Position numbers and translations under genes: made by a program. A stretch of DNA of 15,216 bases from CAYTOJ01 sp964439415 (GTDB lineage Bacteria > Pseudomonadota > Alphaproteobacteria > Rickettsiales > CAZAGG01): positions 1 through 15,216 of the forward strand of contig CAYTOJ010000039.1 of assembly GCA_964439415.1 (NCBI GenBank). The letters run 5' to 3'. Within the stretch, counting starts at the first letter, position 1. Each line of letters opens with the position of its first letter. Positions 1-6,849 of the stretch are shown one piece after another. Under the pieces are notes generated by a model. It was not told the origin of the DNA. It searched no databases and worked only from the letters and a program-made list of their open reading frames with translations.

Positions 1-4
1 GCTA

Positions 5-23
5 AAAACGCTTTCAGCGTTTT
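5..23. terminator. Short AT-flanked hairpin, possible bidirectional terminator
   Basis: A perfect 8-bp stem (AAAACGCT at 5-12, AGCGTTTT at 16-23) encloses a 3-nt loop. On the minus strand it lies about 80 bp beyond the ruvA stop and ends in a T run, the layout of a weak Rho-independent terminator. A-rich and T-rich flanks would let it work in both directions. The stem is short, and the gene to the left is not visible, so its role is inferred. Confidence 0.4.
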
Positions 24-99
24 CTTCACGCCTACGCTCTGCGATGCTCACTTCGCGCTACTCAAGCTCACCTCAGCGAGTTGCGAAAGAAGTCTAATG
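24..99. other. Non-coding tail after ruvA, repeat-like
   Basis: No reading frame of note is present. The stretch is made of short recurring GCG/GAG-type words and imperfect palindromes, for example GCGA and TCGC flanking 8 nt near 40-56. It resembles an intergenic dispersed repeat more than coding DNA, but a single copy cannot prove that. ruvB, the usual ruvA partner, is not visible; it could lie further left. Confidence 0.25.
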
Positions 100-696
100 C
101 TATGCCGCCAGTTCTTTCAGTGAGGCGGCTATAAGCTTCTCCAGCGGCATCTGTCCGCTGCGGCTGATGGCGTTAGTTACGGCGCGCATGGCTTCAGTCC
201 GCGTATAGCCCAGGCCTTCCAGCGCCTGTACAGCTTCCCGGTCTGGCGTAAGTTTTCCCTGCGCTGAACCAATAGTACTTTCCAGGTCGGAGACTGCAAA
301 ATCCTTGCCCCTCAGTTCCGTTACCAGCCTGGTTGCAAGTTTTGGCCCTACGCCACTGACTTTTCTGAAAGAATTAGCATCCTCAAAAGCTATTGCTTTG
401 GAAATATCATCCGGCGAGAGAGCACTTAAGATATTCAGCGCCACCTTCGCCCCCACGCCCTGCACCGTGCAAAGCAGGCGGAAAGCTTCCTGTTCAGCTT
501 TGTTATGAAATCCGTATAGTGTTATTGAATCCTCCTTCAGCACCGTATCAGTCAGTAGTGTTGCCGCCTGCCCTGCCTCCGGCAGTTTTGCCAGTGCACG
601 CTCCGAGCAGTAAACCACAAAACCTACGCCGCCCACATCTATCAGCGCGAATCCATCCCCTGTGGAATCAACCAGCCCCCGGAGCTTTCCAATCAT
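100..696 (-). CDS. ruvA: Holliday junction branch migration protein RuvA
   Basis: RuvA binds four-way Holliday junctions as a tetramer and loads the RuvB ATPase for branch migration during recombination repair. The 198-residue length is normal for the family. The N-terminal OB-fold starts MIGKLRG, as in most RuvA proteins. The acidic pin residues E55 and D56, which guide strand separation, are present. Two helix-hairpin-helix motifs follow (VQGVGAKVALNIL at 78-90, VSGVGPKLATRLV at 113-125). A flexible linker then leads to the RuvB-binding domain III (about 153-198). The start codon overlaps the stop of the upstream methyltransferase as ATGA, so the two are probably cotranscribed and translationally coupled. 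The usual ruvC neighbour is not seen upstream. Confidence 0.97.
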   Translation of the reverse strand: MIGKLRGLVDSTGDGFALIDVGGVGFVVYCSERALAKLPEAGQAATLLTDTVLKEDSITLYGFHNKAEQEAFRLLCTVQGVGAKVALNILSALSPDDISKAIAFEDANSFRKVSGVGPKLATRLVTELRGKDFAVSDLESTIGSAQGKLTPDREAVQALEGLGYTRTEAMRAVTNAISRSGQMPLEKLIAASLKELAA

Positions 697-1943
697 GCGC
701 CCACCACTCTTATTTCCGGTAGTGGAATAATAAACCTGCCGCCCGCCTCAATATAGGCACGGTGATTATTGATGATGGAATCAGCGAAATTCCATGCCAG
801 CATCACCAGATAATCCGGCTTTTTCTCGTATATAGCCTGCGATGATACAACCGGAATATGAAAACCGGGAGTGTACAACCCTGCTTTAAGCGGGCTATCA
901 TCCACCACAAAATCTATTATTTTATTATCAATATTGAAATGATGCATCAGTGTAGTGGCCTTTGCAGGCGCGCCATAAGCCGCTATACTCCCACTTTCCG
1001 ACTTTATTTTATGTAATAGCGCGGTGAGTTCATTCTTCACCTTATCAACTTTCTGCGCATATTGTTTAAAGGTATCAGCATTATAAAGTTCTAACCCGGA
1101 TTCATAATCGAGCAGTTCTTGCAGGTCATTGGCAACCGTATTACGGCTTGTGGATTTCCTGACGTAACACCTGATGCTGCCGCCGTGGGTATCAACCCGC
1201 TTCGCGCTGAACAGTTCCAGACCAAATCTGGTAAAAAATCCAATCAACGGCTTTATGGAATGATAACTGAGGTGCTCATGATAGATAGTATCAAAAAGGG
1301 TTTTCTCCAGCACATCCGCCAGATAGGAAACTTCAAAGCTGAAAATTCCATCAGGCTTTAATAATGCATCTATGCCACGGGTTACGCCGGCCAGATCATC
1401 AATATGCGCAAAAACATTGTTGGCTGTTATAATATCCGCCTGGCCTTTCTCAGCCAGAATCTTCTGCACTGTCTGCGGCGTGAAAAATACCGGCCAGGTT
1501 TCCACGCCATCACTAGTGGCTCCTAAAGCGATATTCACCGCCGGGTCAATTCCTAAAACATTGAAACCTTTGCGTTGGAAAAACTTGAGTAAACTGCCGT
1601 CGTTAGAGCCAATATCCAGCACCAATCCCTCAGATTGACCATTTTTGCGGGCGCATAAATCATCAGCATAGTTTTCAAAATGCTTCACAAATACAGGCGA
1701 AGTGCCGGATACATAAACATAATCGCGGAAGAGAACTTCCGCATCTACAACATCCAGCAGTTGCACATGGTAGCAATCGTTACAGAAATATACATCCAGC
1801 GGGAATTTCTCCTGCAGCTCAGTCAACCTGCCATCCGGCACAAATGCATTAGCCGGGGGAGTCGGCGCGAGGCGCAGCACCATCTCCAGATTTGCGCTAT
1901 CACATAACCTGCAACCGCCGCGTTTGATTATTTTACTGCTCAT
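693..1943 (-). CDS. SAM-dependent C-methyltransferase (sugar C-methyltransferase family)
   Basis: The 416-residue protein has the three-part layout of the NDP-sugar C-methyltransferases (TylC3/NovU/TcaB9 type). An N-terminal zinc-binding segment has cysteines C11, C14, C54 and C57. A Rossmann methyltransferase domain has the SAM motif LDIGSNDGS (109-117). A C-terminal domain contains YGAPAKATTLM (323-333). The family active-site stretch YHEHLSYHS (221-229) is intact. By family it would methylate a carbon of a nucleotide-linked keto-sugar for surface polysaccharide or a glycosylated product; the actual substrate cannot be read. I chose the ATG at 1943 because CRLC then falls near the N terminus as in relatives and an AAGG lies upstream. 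A longer frame to 2069 would run into lemA. No sugar-pathway genes are adjacent, and its partner ruvA is unrelated. Confidence 0.85.
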   Translation of the reverse strand: MSSKIIKRGGCRLCDSANLEMVLRLAPTPPANAFVPDGRLTELQEKFPLDVYFCNDCYHVQLLDVVDAEVLFRDYVYVSGTSPVFVKHFENYADDLCARKNGQSEGLVLDIGSNDGSLLKFFQRKGFNVLGIDPAVNIALGATSDGVETWPVFFTPQTVQKILAEKGQADIITANNVFAHIDDLAGVTRGIDALLKPDGIFSFEVSYLADVLEKTLFDTIYHEHLSYHSIKPLIGFFTRFGLELFSAKRVDTHGGSIRCYVRKSTSRNTVANDLQELLDYESGLELYNADTFKQYAQKVDKVKNELTALLHKIKSESGSIAAYGAPAKATTLMHHFNIDNKIIDFVVDDSPLKAGLYTPGFHIPVVSSQAIYEKKPDYLVMLAWNFADSIINNHRAYIEAGGRFIIPLPEIRVVGA

Positions 1944-2045
1944 ACAAGCCTTAAATAACAGTGTTAGATATTCTATACAAGAATTGGTTGGCATAGCTGC
2001 GTATGCAAGGTAAATATCACTATAATCATAACATAGAGGGTGGAC
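1944..2045. promoter_or_regulatory. Divergent intergenic region with possible lemA -10 box
   Basis: This 102-bp gap separates the divergent methyltransferase and lemA genes and must hold promoters for both if each is transcribed from here. On the plus strand a perfect TATAAT sits at 2021-2026, which would start transcription near 2033, about 13 nt before lemA. There is no good -35 box at the usual spacing. The strong GAGGG ribosome site at 2036-2040 fixes the lemA start at 2046. No convincing promoter was found on the minus strand. Confidence 0.4.
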
Positions 2046-2657
2046 ATGACGGCTCAAACTATACGGCAAAGCTGGTGGATGGATTTATACAAAAGATTTT
2101 TGTTGATCCTTTTAGTTCTGCCGCTGTGCGGTTGCGGCATCAACGCCATACCTACGCTGGATGAGCAGGTAAACGCAGCCTGGGCTGAGGTACAGAATCA
2201 GTACAAACGGCGCAGCGATTTAATTCCCAACCTGGTGGAAACTGTGAAAGGGTACGCAGCGCATGAGAAGGAAACGCTCACCAGTGTTGTTGAGGCTCGC
2301 GCCAAGGCCAGCAGTATCAATCTAACCCCGGAAATGCTGAACGACCCTGAGCAACTCAAACGTTTTGACCAGAGCCAGGGCGCTCTAGGCCAGGCATTAT
2401 CACGGCTTCTGGTAGTGGTTGAGAAATACCCTGATTTAAAAGCCAATAATAATTTCCTTAGCCTGCAATCGCAATTGGAAGGCTCGGAGAACCGTATTAC
2501 CGTAGCCAGGAGGGATTATATCCAGGCGGTACAGTCCTACAATACTGAGGTAAGAACCTTCCCAGGCCGCTTATGGGCATGGATATATAACGCCAAGCCC
2601 AAGCCAACTTTTACAGCGCCGGAAGGTGCGGAAAATGCACCGCCCGTTAAATTCTGA
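2046..2657 (+). CDS. lemA: LemA family lipoprotein
   Basis: LemA proteins are membrane-anchored, mostly helical proteins of unclear function found widely in bacteria. This 203-residue copy starts with a basic and hydrophobic signal segment ending in LCGC (27-30), a lipobox-like site that would lipidate Cys30. The -2 cysteine is unusual, so lipidation is likely but not certain. Next comes the family signature IPTLDEQVNAAWAEVQNQYKRR, then DLIPNLVETVKGYAAHE, which forms the long antiparallel helices, and RRDYIQAVQSYNTEVRTFPG. The ATG at 2046 has GAGGG five bases upstream; a GTG at 2040 is a poorer choice. The stop shares one base with the next gene (TGATG). This gene leads a LemA-TPM-TPM operon, an arrangement known from other proteobacteria. 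Confidence 0.92.
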   Translation: MTAQTIRQSWWMDLYKRFLLILLVLPLCGCGINAIPTLDEQVNAAWAEVQNQYKRRSDLIPNLVETVKGYAAHEKETLTSVVEARAKASSINLTPEMLNDPEQLKRFDQSQGALGQALSRLLVVVEKYPDLKANNNFLSLQSQLEGSENRITVARRDYIQAVQSYNTEVRTFPGRLWAWIYNAKPKPTFTAPEGAENAPPVKF

Positions 2658-3397
2658 TGGTTAAAATATTTCCATTATTATTTATTCTGATACTGCCAAT
2701 ATCCGCAGTAGCAGTCGATTTAACCTTCCCGCCCCTGACTGGCCGGGTTGTGGATAACGCTGATGTACTAAGCCCAATCACTGAAGAAATCCTTACCAAT
2801 CAGCTCGCTGAACTGGAGGAGAAAAACAGCACGCAGCTTGTAGTAGTAACTCTGCCAAATCTTCAAGGCGTAACGATTGAGGATTACGGCTACCAGCTTG
2901 GCCGTTTCTGGGGAATCGGTTTGAGGGAAAAGGATAACGGAGCCTTGCTTATAATAGCCCCGAATGACCGCGCTGTGCGCATAGAGGTTGGCTACGGGCT
3001 GGAAGGCGACCTGACCGATGCCGCAAGCCGCATGATTATTGAGCACAAGATACTCCCTCATTTTCGCCTTGGTGATTTTGATAAAGGCGTAAGTGAGGGG
3101 GTGAATGGCATAATAAGCACTATAAGCAGCGCAAATGAATGTAGAGAAACTGGCGATTGTAAGGAATCACAACAAGACTCCGTCGCTGCACTGCTTCCCG
3201 TAGCGTTTATAATACTTATTTTCATGTTTATGCTTCTAAACCGCCGGAGAAGTTTAATAACTCCACTTATACTTGGAGGCGGCATACCCAGGCGGCATGG
3301 CTGGCATTCCATTGATAGTGGGGGAGGATTCGGCGGCGGCGGATTCTCAGGTGGCGGCGGCAGTTTTGGCGGCGGCGGGGCTTCCGGGCGGTGGTAA
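2657..3397 (+). CDS. Secreted TPM-domain protein with Gly-rich tail (YgcG family)
   Basis: The 246-residue protein has a cleavable signal peptide (hydrophobic 4-19, AVA site at 17-19). A TPM domain follows (about 25-158) with typical blocks GRVVDNADVLS, TQLVVVTLPNLQG, DNGALLIIAPNDRAVRIEVGYGLEG and the IIEHKILPHFRLGDFDKGV segment. A membrane helix lies at about 177-194, then RRR, and a glycine-serine tail closes with GGGASGRW. TPM domains are named after TLP18.3, Psb32 and MOLO-1; acid phosphatase activity was reported for the plant protein, but the function in bacteria is uncertain. Orientation is probably Nout with the glycine tail inside. It overlaps lemA and the next TPM gene by one base each, so the three genes are probably coupled. 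Confidence 0.9.
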   Translation: MVKIFPLLFILILPISAVAVDLTFPPLTGRVVDNADVLSPITEEILTNQLAELEEKNSTQLVVVTLPNLQGVTIEDYGYQLGRFWGIGLREKDNGALLIIAPNDRAVRIEVGYGLEGDLTDAASRMIIEHKILPHFRLGDFDKGVSEGVNGIISTISSANECRETGDCKESQQDSVAALLPVAFIILIFMFMLLNRRRSLITPLILGGGIPRRHGWHSIDSGGGFGGGGFSGGGGSFGGGGASGRW

Positions 3398-4002
3398 TGA
3401 AACTGACAACAAAAGAACAGCAGGAAATAATCCAGGCCATTAATAAGGCTGAGGAATCCTGCGGCGGCGAAATACTGGTGGTTTTGGCTAAAAGCAGTTG
3501 GGATTGGTCTCGCCATTCGCTTTATTTGAGCATAATAACAAGCTTTATTGTATCCATCGCCATATGGAGGTCAGGCTTTAATATAGCCTACCCGCATTTT
3601 TTCCTTGGTCAGTTATCAGTTATACTGCTTATAGAATCCATATTACGCCTCACCGGGCTGGATGCAAGAATATCACCACGCTCTGCCAGGCAATATGCCA
3701 CGCGCATTCAAGCTCAGTCTGCCTTCTATGGTTATGGTGTCAACAACACCAGAAACCGCGCCGGAGTGCTGATTTATTTATCCATGCAGGAGCGGTGCTG
3801 TGAATTGCTGGTCGATACCGGCCTGAAAGGTCAGCCAGCAACCAGTTGGCAGAAAATTGTTGGTGATATAACTTCCGGCATCAAGCATGGCGAATTAGTA
3901 CCAAGCCTGAAAAACGCCATAGAGGAGTCCGGCATGATTATAGCCAGACATTATCCTGGTTACCCGGATGATAAGAATGAATTGCCTGACTTACGTGTCT
4001 GA
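3397..4002 (+). CDS. Membrane TPM-domain protein
   Basis: This 201-residue protein is the second TPM protein of the operon. Its TPM fold is split. An N-terminal half (about 1-33, KAEESCGGEILVVLAKSS) is followed by two predicted membrane helices (about 41-58 and 66-84). The rest of the domain comes next, with GVLIYLSMQERCCELLVDTGL and W..IVGDITSGIKHGELVPSLKNAIEE. This is the usual form of the COG3762-type membrane partner found beside LemA and YgcG proteins. The ATG at 3397 shares its A with the upstream TAA; a GTG two codons earlier is less likely. No enzyme activity can be assigned. It probably works in the envelope with its two operon partners. Confidence 0.85.
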   Translation: MKLTTKEQQEIIQAINKAEESCGGEILVVLAKSSWDWSRHSLYLSIITSFIVSIAIWRSGFNIAYPHFFLGQLSVILLIESILRLTGLDARISPRSARQYATRIQAQSAFYGYGVNNTRNRAGVLIYLSMQERCCELLVDTGLKGQPATSWQKIVGDITSGIKHGELVPSLKNAIEESGMIIARHYPGYPDDKNELPDLRV

Positions 4003-4064
4003 AAGTTTATTTTGCGTGAGTCCAGTTTGCGTACCCTATTTTAAGAATAAACAAAGAGTGAAAA

Positions 4065-5354
4065 ATGAGAATTTCAGAATTTCTGCTACCTACTTTAAAG
4101 GAGAATCCATCTGAGGCGCAAGTTACTTCACACCGCCTGATGCTGCGCTCCGGTATGATTCGCCAGACCAGCGTCGGCATATATAGCTGGCTGCCGTTGG
4201 GACTGAAAGTTCTGCGCAAAGTTGAGGAAGTAATCCGTGAGGAAATGAACAAAGCAGGTGCGCTGGAAATTCTGATGCCGACAATACAGCCATCGGAACT
4301 GTGGCGGGAGTCAGGGCGTTATGATGCCTACGGCAAGGAAATGCTGCGGATGCAGGATCGGCATGGACGGGATATGCTGTATGGGCCTACCCATGAGGAA
4401 GTGGTGACGGATATTTTCAGGCGCAATGTCAAATCATATCGCGAGATGCCAAAGAATCTGTATCAGATTCAATGGAAATTCAGGGATGAAATCCGCCCGC
4501 GTTTCGGTGTAATGCGCGGCCGTGAGTTTCTGATGAAGGATGCTTATTCTTTTGATCTCGACTATGCAGGCGCGCTGAATTCATATAATAAAATGTATCT
4601 GGCGTATTTTAAGATATTCTCACGTCTTGGCCTCTCGGCTATTCCAGTCCGCGCTGATTCCGGCGCAATCGGCGGGGATTTAAGCCATGAATTCACAGTT
4701 CTGGCGGACACTGGAGAGAATCTTATCTATTACGATGAATCCTTTGATGCCTACCGCGCCAATCCGGAAAATTTTGATATTGAAGCCATGAAGGGCATCT
4801 ATGCGGTATCAGACGAAAAGCACGATCCCGCCAATTGCCCGGTTGCGCCGGAGAAATTAAAGTCCGCCCGTGGTATTGAGGTTGGGCATGTGTTTTACCT
4901 TGGCACAAAATACAGCAAAGCGATGGATGTAAAAGTAACCACGCAGGACGGAAAAGAAATATTCCCGGAAATGGGCTGTTACGGTATAGGTGTATCCCGT
5001 CTAGTTGCTGCCATAATTGAGGCGCATCATGACAGTAACGGAATCATCTGGCCGGAAGCGGTAGCACCGTTTAAAGCCGGAATTATCAATCTAAAACCGT
5101 CTGACTCCAACTGCACACATTTATGTGAAGCTGCTTATAAAAAATTAAGTTCTTCAGGCTGGGATGTATTGTACGATGATGCAGATGCCAGCATCGGCCA
5201 GAAGTTCAGCAATATGGATCTCATCGGCCTGCCCTGGCAAATGATAATTGGCTCTAAGGGAGCGGAAAAAGGGCTGATCGAGCTTAAAAACCGCCATACA
5301 GGTGAGAAGCTTGAACTGGATTTGGAGAGTGCCTGCGCTAAAATAAGTGCCTGA
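4065..5354 (+). CDS. proS: Prolyl-tRNA synthetase, short alphaproteobacterial type
   Basis: ProRS charges tRNA-Pro with proline. The 429-residue protein shows the class II core: GPTHEE (107-112), motif 2 FRDEIRPRFGVMRGREF with KDAYSF (139-163), and motif 3 CYGIGVSRL (305-313). An HGTP anticodon-binding domain fills about 335-425. Most bacterial ProRS enzymes are near 570 residues and carry a roughly 180-residue INS editing domain between motifs 2 and 3. Here only a short linker (about 224-270) is present, as in alphaproteobacteria, where a separate ProXp-ala protein usually removes mischarged alanine; none is in this window. AAAGAG lies just before the ATG. The gene ends 6 bp from the convergent fliE stop. 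Confidence 0.96.
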   Translation: MRISEFLLPTLKENPSEAQVTSHRLMLRSGMIRQTSVGIYSWLPLGLKVLRKVEEVIREEMNKAGALEILMPTIQPSELWRESGRYDAYGKEMLRMQDRHGRDMLYGPTHEEVVTDIFRRNVKSYREMPKNLYQIQWKFRDEIRPRFGVMRGREFLMKDAYSFDLDYAGALNSYNKMYLAYFKIFSRLGLSAIPVRADSGAIGGDLSHEFTVLADTGENLIYYDESFDAYRANPENFDIEAMKGIYAVSDEKHDPANCPVAPEKLKSARGIEVGHVFYLGTKYSKAMDVKVTTQDGKEIFPEMGCYGIGVSRLVAAIIEAHHDSNGIIWPEAVAPFKAGIINLKPSDSNCTHLCEAAYKKLSSSGWDVLYDDADASIGQKFSNMDLIGLPWQMIIGSKGAEKGLIELKNRHTGEKLELDLESACAKISA

Positions 5355-5360
5355 GCAAGG

Positions 5361-5711
5361 CTAAATCGGCATTTTGAAGATTTCCTGATAGGCATTTATC
5401 ACTTTATCGCGCACGGCCACCAGAGTTTGCAGGCTAAGTTCAGCCTGGGTTATGGATGTTACCATGTCAACAGGACTGGCCTTTCTAGCAAGCGCGTCCA
5501 GGCTTACTTTCTCAGCCTTTTGACCACTATCAGCCGCTGATTTTAAAAGCCCTGTCAGCATGGCCTCAAAGCCGCCACCTGTTACACCACCGCCAGTACC
5601 GCCTATATCCACCCGGTCGCTGATGCCTGAACTCACCCCGGATTTCGCCGCATTTAAGGCATTGGTATATGCCCTCATTCCGGATTGTACCTGTGACGCG
5701 CTTTCCATCAT
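5361..5711 (-). CDS. fliE: Flagellar hook-basal body protein FliE
   Basis: FliE joins the MS-ring (FliF) to the proximal rod (FlgB) and is needed for export of rod proteins. The 116-residue length is normal. The conserved C terminus is clear: VDMVTSITQAELSLQTLVAVRDKVINAYQEIFKMPI is a textbook FliE end. A low-complexity Gly-rich stretch (about 36-48) precedes it. Two ATG codons in tandem (5711 and 5708) could start it; no strong ribosome site picks one. It lies on the same strand downstream of flgB and flgC, the usual partners, but 210 bp of structured non-coding DNA come between. fliQ and other export genes that often follow are absent because proS faces it. Confidence 0.93.
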   Translation of the reverse strand: MMESASQVQSGMRAYTNALNAAKSGVSSGISDRVDIGGTGGGVTGGGFEAMLTGLLKSAADSGQKAEKVSLDALARKASPVDMVTSITQAELSLQTLVAVRDKVINAYQEIFKMPI

Positions 5712-5769
5712 ACGGCTCTAATTTTTATACAGATAACAATACTTCATAATGCTTTATAATCAGTAAGCA

Positions 5770-5806
5770 AATACACTAAAACACTTGAAGTGTGTTTTAG
5801 TGTATT
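5770..5806. repeat. Perfect 15-bp inverted repeat, 7-nt spacer
   Basis: Arms AATACACTAAAACAC (5770-5784) and GTGTTTTAGTGTATT (5792-5806) pair without mismatch around a 7-nt loop. The AT-rich stem lacks a clear T run, so it does not look like a classic terminator. It could be an operator or an RNA processing hairpin in the flgC-fliE transcript. It lies about 60 bp upstream of the fliE start. Confidence 0.85.
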
Positions 5807-5816
5807 GTTTATGTTT

Positions 5817-5846
5817 GCGCATGGCCGCCAATCCAGCCCCATGCGC
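5817..5846. repeat. 8-bp inverted repeat, 14-nt spacer
   Basis: Arms GCGCATGG (5817-5824) and CCATGCGC (5839-5846) are perfect complements. Alone this could be chance, but it sits between two stronger inverted repeats only 10 and 2 bp away. Confidence 0.5.
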
Positions 5847-5848
5847 TT

Positions 5849-5907
5849 ATATACTGCTCGCGGTTTAACTGTACATAATCCACACATCAGAAGCGCGAGC
5901 AGTATAT
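5849..5907. repeat. Perfect 14-bp inverted repeat, 31-nt spacer
   Basis: Arms ATATACTGCTCGCG (5849-5862) and CGCGAGCAGTATAT (5894-5907) match exactly and enclose 31 nt. The right arm is only 14 bp past the flgC stop, so in RNA it would form a stem right after flgC. There is no T run after it. A 3'-end stabilising stem or a small palindromic mobile repeat would both fit. Confidence 0.8.
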
Positions 5908-5921
5908 TCTGTCTATAATAT

Positions 5922-6335
5922 CTACTTTATCAACAGGTTGATTGTACTGAAAAGCATCCCTTTTGAGGTATCAATCATGTTCAGGTTTGCCTCATAACTT
6001 CGCTGCGCCTCCCGCATATCCACCATTTCCATCATGGTTTCCACGTTTGGCATTTGCACATAGCCATCATCGTTAGCGGCCGGATGACCGGGATTATACA
6101 TCAATTTGAACGGGGTTTTATCAGAGCCAACCTTTTTTACTTTTACCATTTCCAGGTTAGCATCATTATCAAAGTATGATCCAAAGGCTATGGTTTTGCG
6201 GCGGTATGGTGCTTCTCCCGGCTTTTCGCCAGCGGAATCAGCGTTAGCGATGTTCTGGGAGATTATTTTTATCCGCTCCCCCTGAACTTTCATTCCTGAG
6301 GCGGCAATATTTACCGAACTTAAAAGGTCTATCAT
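5922..6335 (-). CDS. flgC: Flagellar basal-body rod protein FlgC
   Basis: FlgC is one of the proximal rod subunits of the flagellum. The 137-residue protein has the family N-terminal helix NIAASGMKVQGERIKIISQNIANADS (9-34), then EAPYRRKTIAF. Its C terminus, DGYVQMPNVETMMEMVDMREAQRSYEANLNMI, carries the rod/hook coiled-coil. Length is typical. Its start lies 6 nt after the flgB stop, with AGTAGG overlapping that stop as ribosome site, so it is cotranscribed with flgB and under the same sigma-54 promoter. Confidence 0.97.
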   Translation of the reverse strand: MIDLLSSVNIAASGMKVQGERIKIISQNIANADSAGEKPGEAPYRRKTIAFGSYFDNDANLEMVKVKKVGSDKTPFKLMYNPGHPAANDDGYVQMPNVETMMEMVDMREAQRSYEANLNMIDTSKGMLFSTINLLIK

Positions 6336-6341
6336 AAACGC

Positions 6342-6737
6342 CTACTTTATTACTGCTTTCATCATCTGCACTGTTTTGCTGTAGAGATTCAGTGCCTCGT
6401 TATAATCATAATTATTCTCGCTCACCTTCATCATCATCTCTTCAATGCTGACATTATTACCAACCGGTTTGGTCTCGTATGTCTTTACATTGCCTGTTGC
6501 GTTATGGCTTCCTGAATTCCTCTTTCCATCCATATGCAGTGGATTGGTTTTTCTTGCCGTCAGGTGCGAATTAAAACTATCGGCTATTTTATCCATTTTC
6601 AGTGGTTTTAAATCCACCATGCTAAAGCCTGGCGTGTCTATATTGGCAACGTTTTTAGCCAGAACCGCCTGCCGCTCACTGGAATATTCCAGCCTGCTTT
6701 TAAGTGTGGAAAATAATGTTATGCCGCCGTAATTCAT
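6342..6737 (-). CDS. flgB: Flagellar basal-body rod protein FlgB
   Basis: FlgB forms the first rod layer on FliE and the MS-ring. The 131-residue protein has the conserved N-terminal block RLEYSSERQAVLAKNVANIDTPGF (about 15-38) and the C-terminal block NNVSIEEMMMKVSENNYDYNEALNLYSKTVQMMKAVI. The middle is variable and polar, as usual. It leads the flgB-flgC pair and has a short leader of about 17 nt with a GGGG ribosome-site core, behind a sigma-54 promoter at 6765-6781. Confidence 0.95.
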   Translation of the reverse strand: MNYGGITLFSTLKSRLEYSSERQAVLAKNVANIDTPGFSMVDLKPLKMDKIADSFNSHLTARKTNPLHMDGKRNSGSHNATGNVKTYETKPVGNNVSIEEMMMKVSENNYDYNEALNLYSKTVQMMKAVIK

Positions 6738-6764
6738 ATAACCCCAACGTGATAGGAAGATATT

Positions 6765-6781
6765 AGCAAATTACGTGCCAG
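6765..6781 (-). promoter_or_regulatory. Sigma-54 (RpoN) promoter of flgBC
   Basis: Read on the minus strand the site is CTGGCACG-TAAT-TTGCT, matching the -24/-12 consensus (YTGGCACG-N4-TTGCW) with the correct 4-nt spacer. The -24 GG is at 6779-6778 and the -12 GC at 6767-6766. Transcription would start near 6754, about 17 nt before flgB. Sigma-54 promoters need an activator of the NtrC/FlbD type, whose binding sites would lie upstream, towards or inside the gene at 6850. Flagellar rod genes under sigma-54 are known in alphaproteobacteria such as Caulobacter. Confidence 0.88.
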
Positions 6782-6849
6782 AAACTCACAGCGACATTAC
6801 AGTAGATTGATGCTAAACTGCATCCAAACAACTAACCTAATGTTTTTGT

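Larger units (their letters stand above)
5712..5921. other. Structured gap between flgC and fliE
   Basis: This 210-bp stretch splits what is usually one tight flgB-flgC-fliE operon. It has no significant reading frame and holds three inverted repeats in a row, listed separately. On the minus strand before fliE there are AT-rich -10-like words (TATAAA) but no convincing -35 box and no sigma-54 site. Possible roles are a terminator or attenuator, an operator, mRNA processing, or a palindromic repeat insertion. Confidence 0.6.

Noticed and set aside
1944..2069. 42-residue N-terminal extension of the methyltransferase
   Set aside because: It would overlap lemA, lies before the family zinc cluster, and the ATG at 1943 gives a normal N terminus with an AAGG upstream.
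3058..3516. Proline-rich minus-strand open frame
   Set aside because: The PPPP runs are only the antisense reading of the glycine-rich tail of the TPM protein.
5770..5806. Classic Rho-independent terminator for flgBC
   Set aside because: The stem is long but AT-rich and is not followed by a T run on the minus strand, so I list it as an inverted repeat instead.
5770..5907. CRISPR-like or integron attC array
   Set aside because: The three inverted repeats differ in sequence and spacing, and no direct repeat or attC core is present.
5712..5921. Second sigma-54 promoter before fliE
   Set aside because: A TTGCT word exists near 5766-5770 on the minus strand, but no TGGCAC lies at the required distance.
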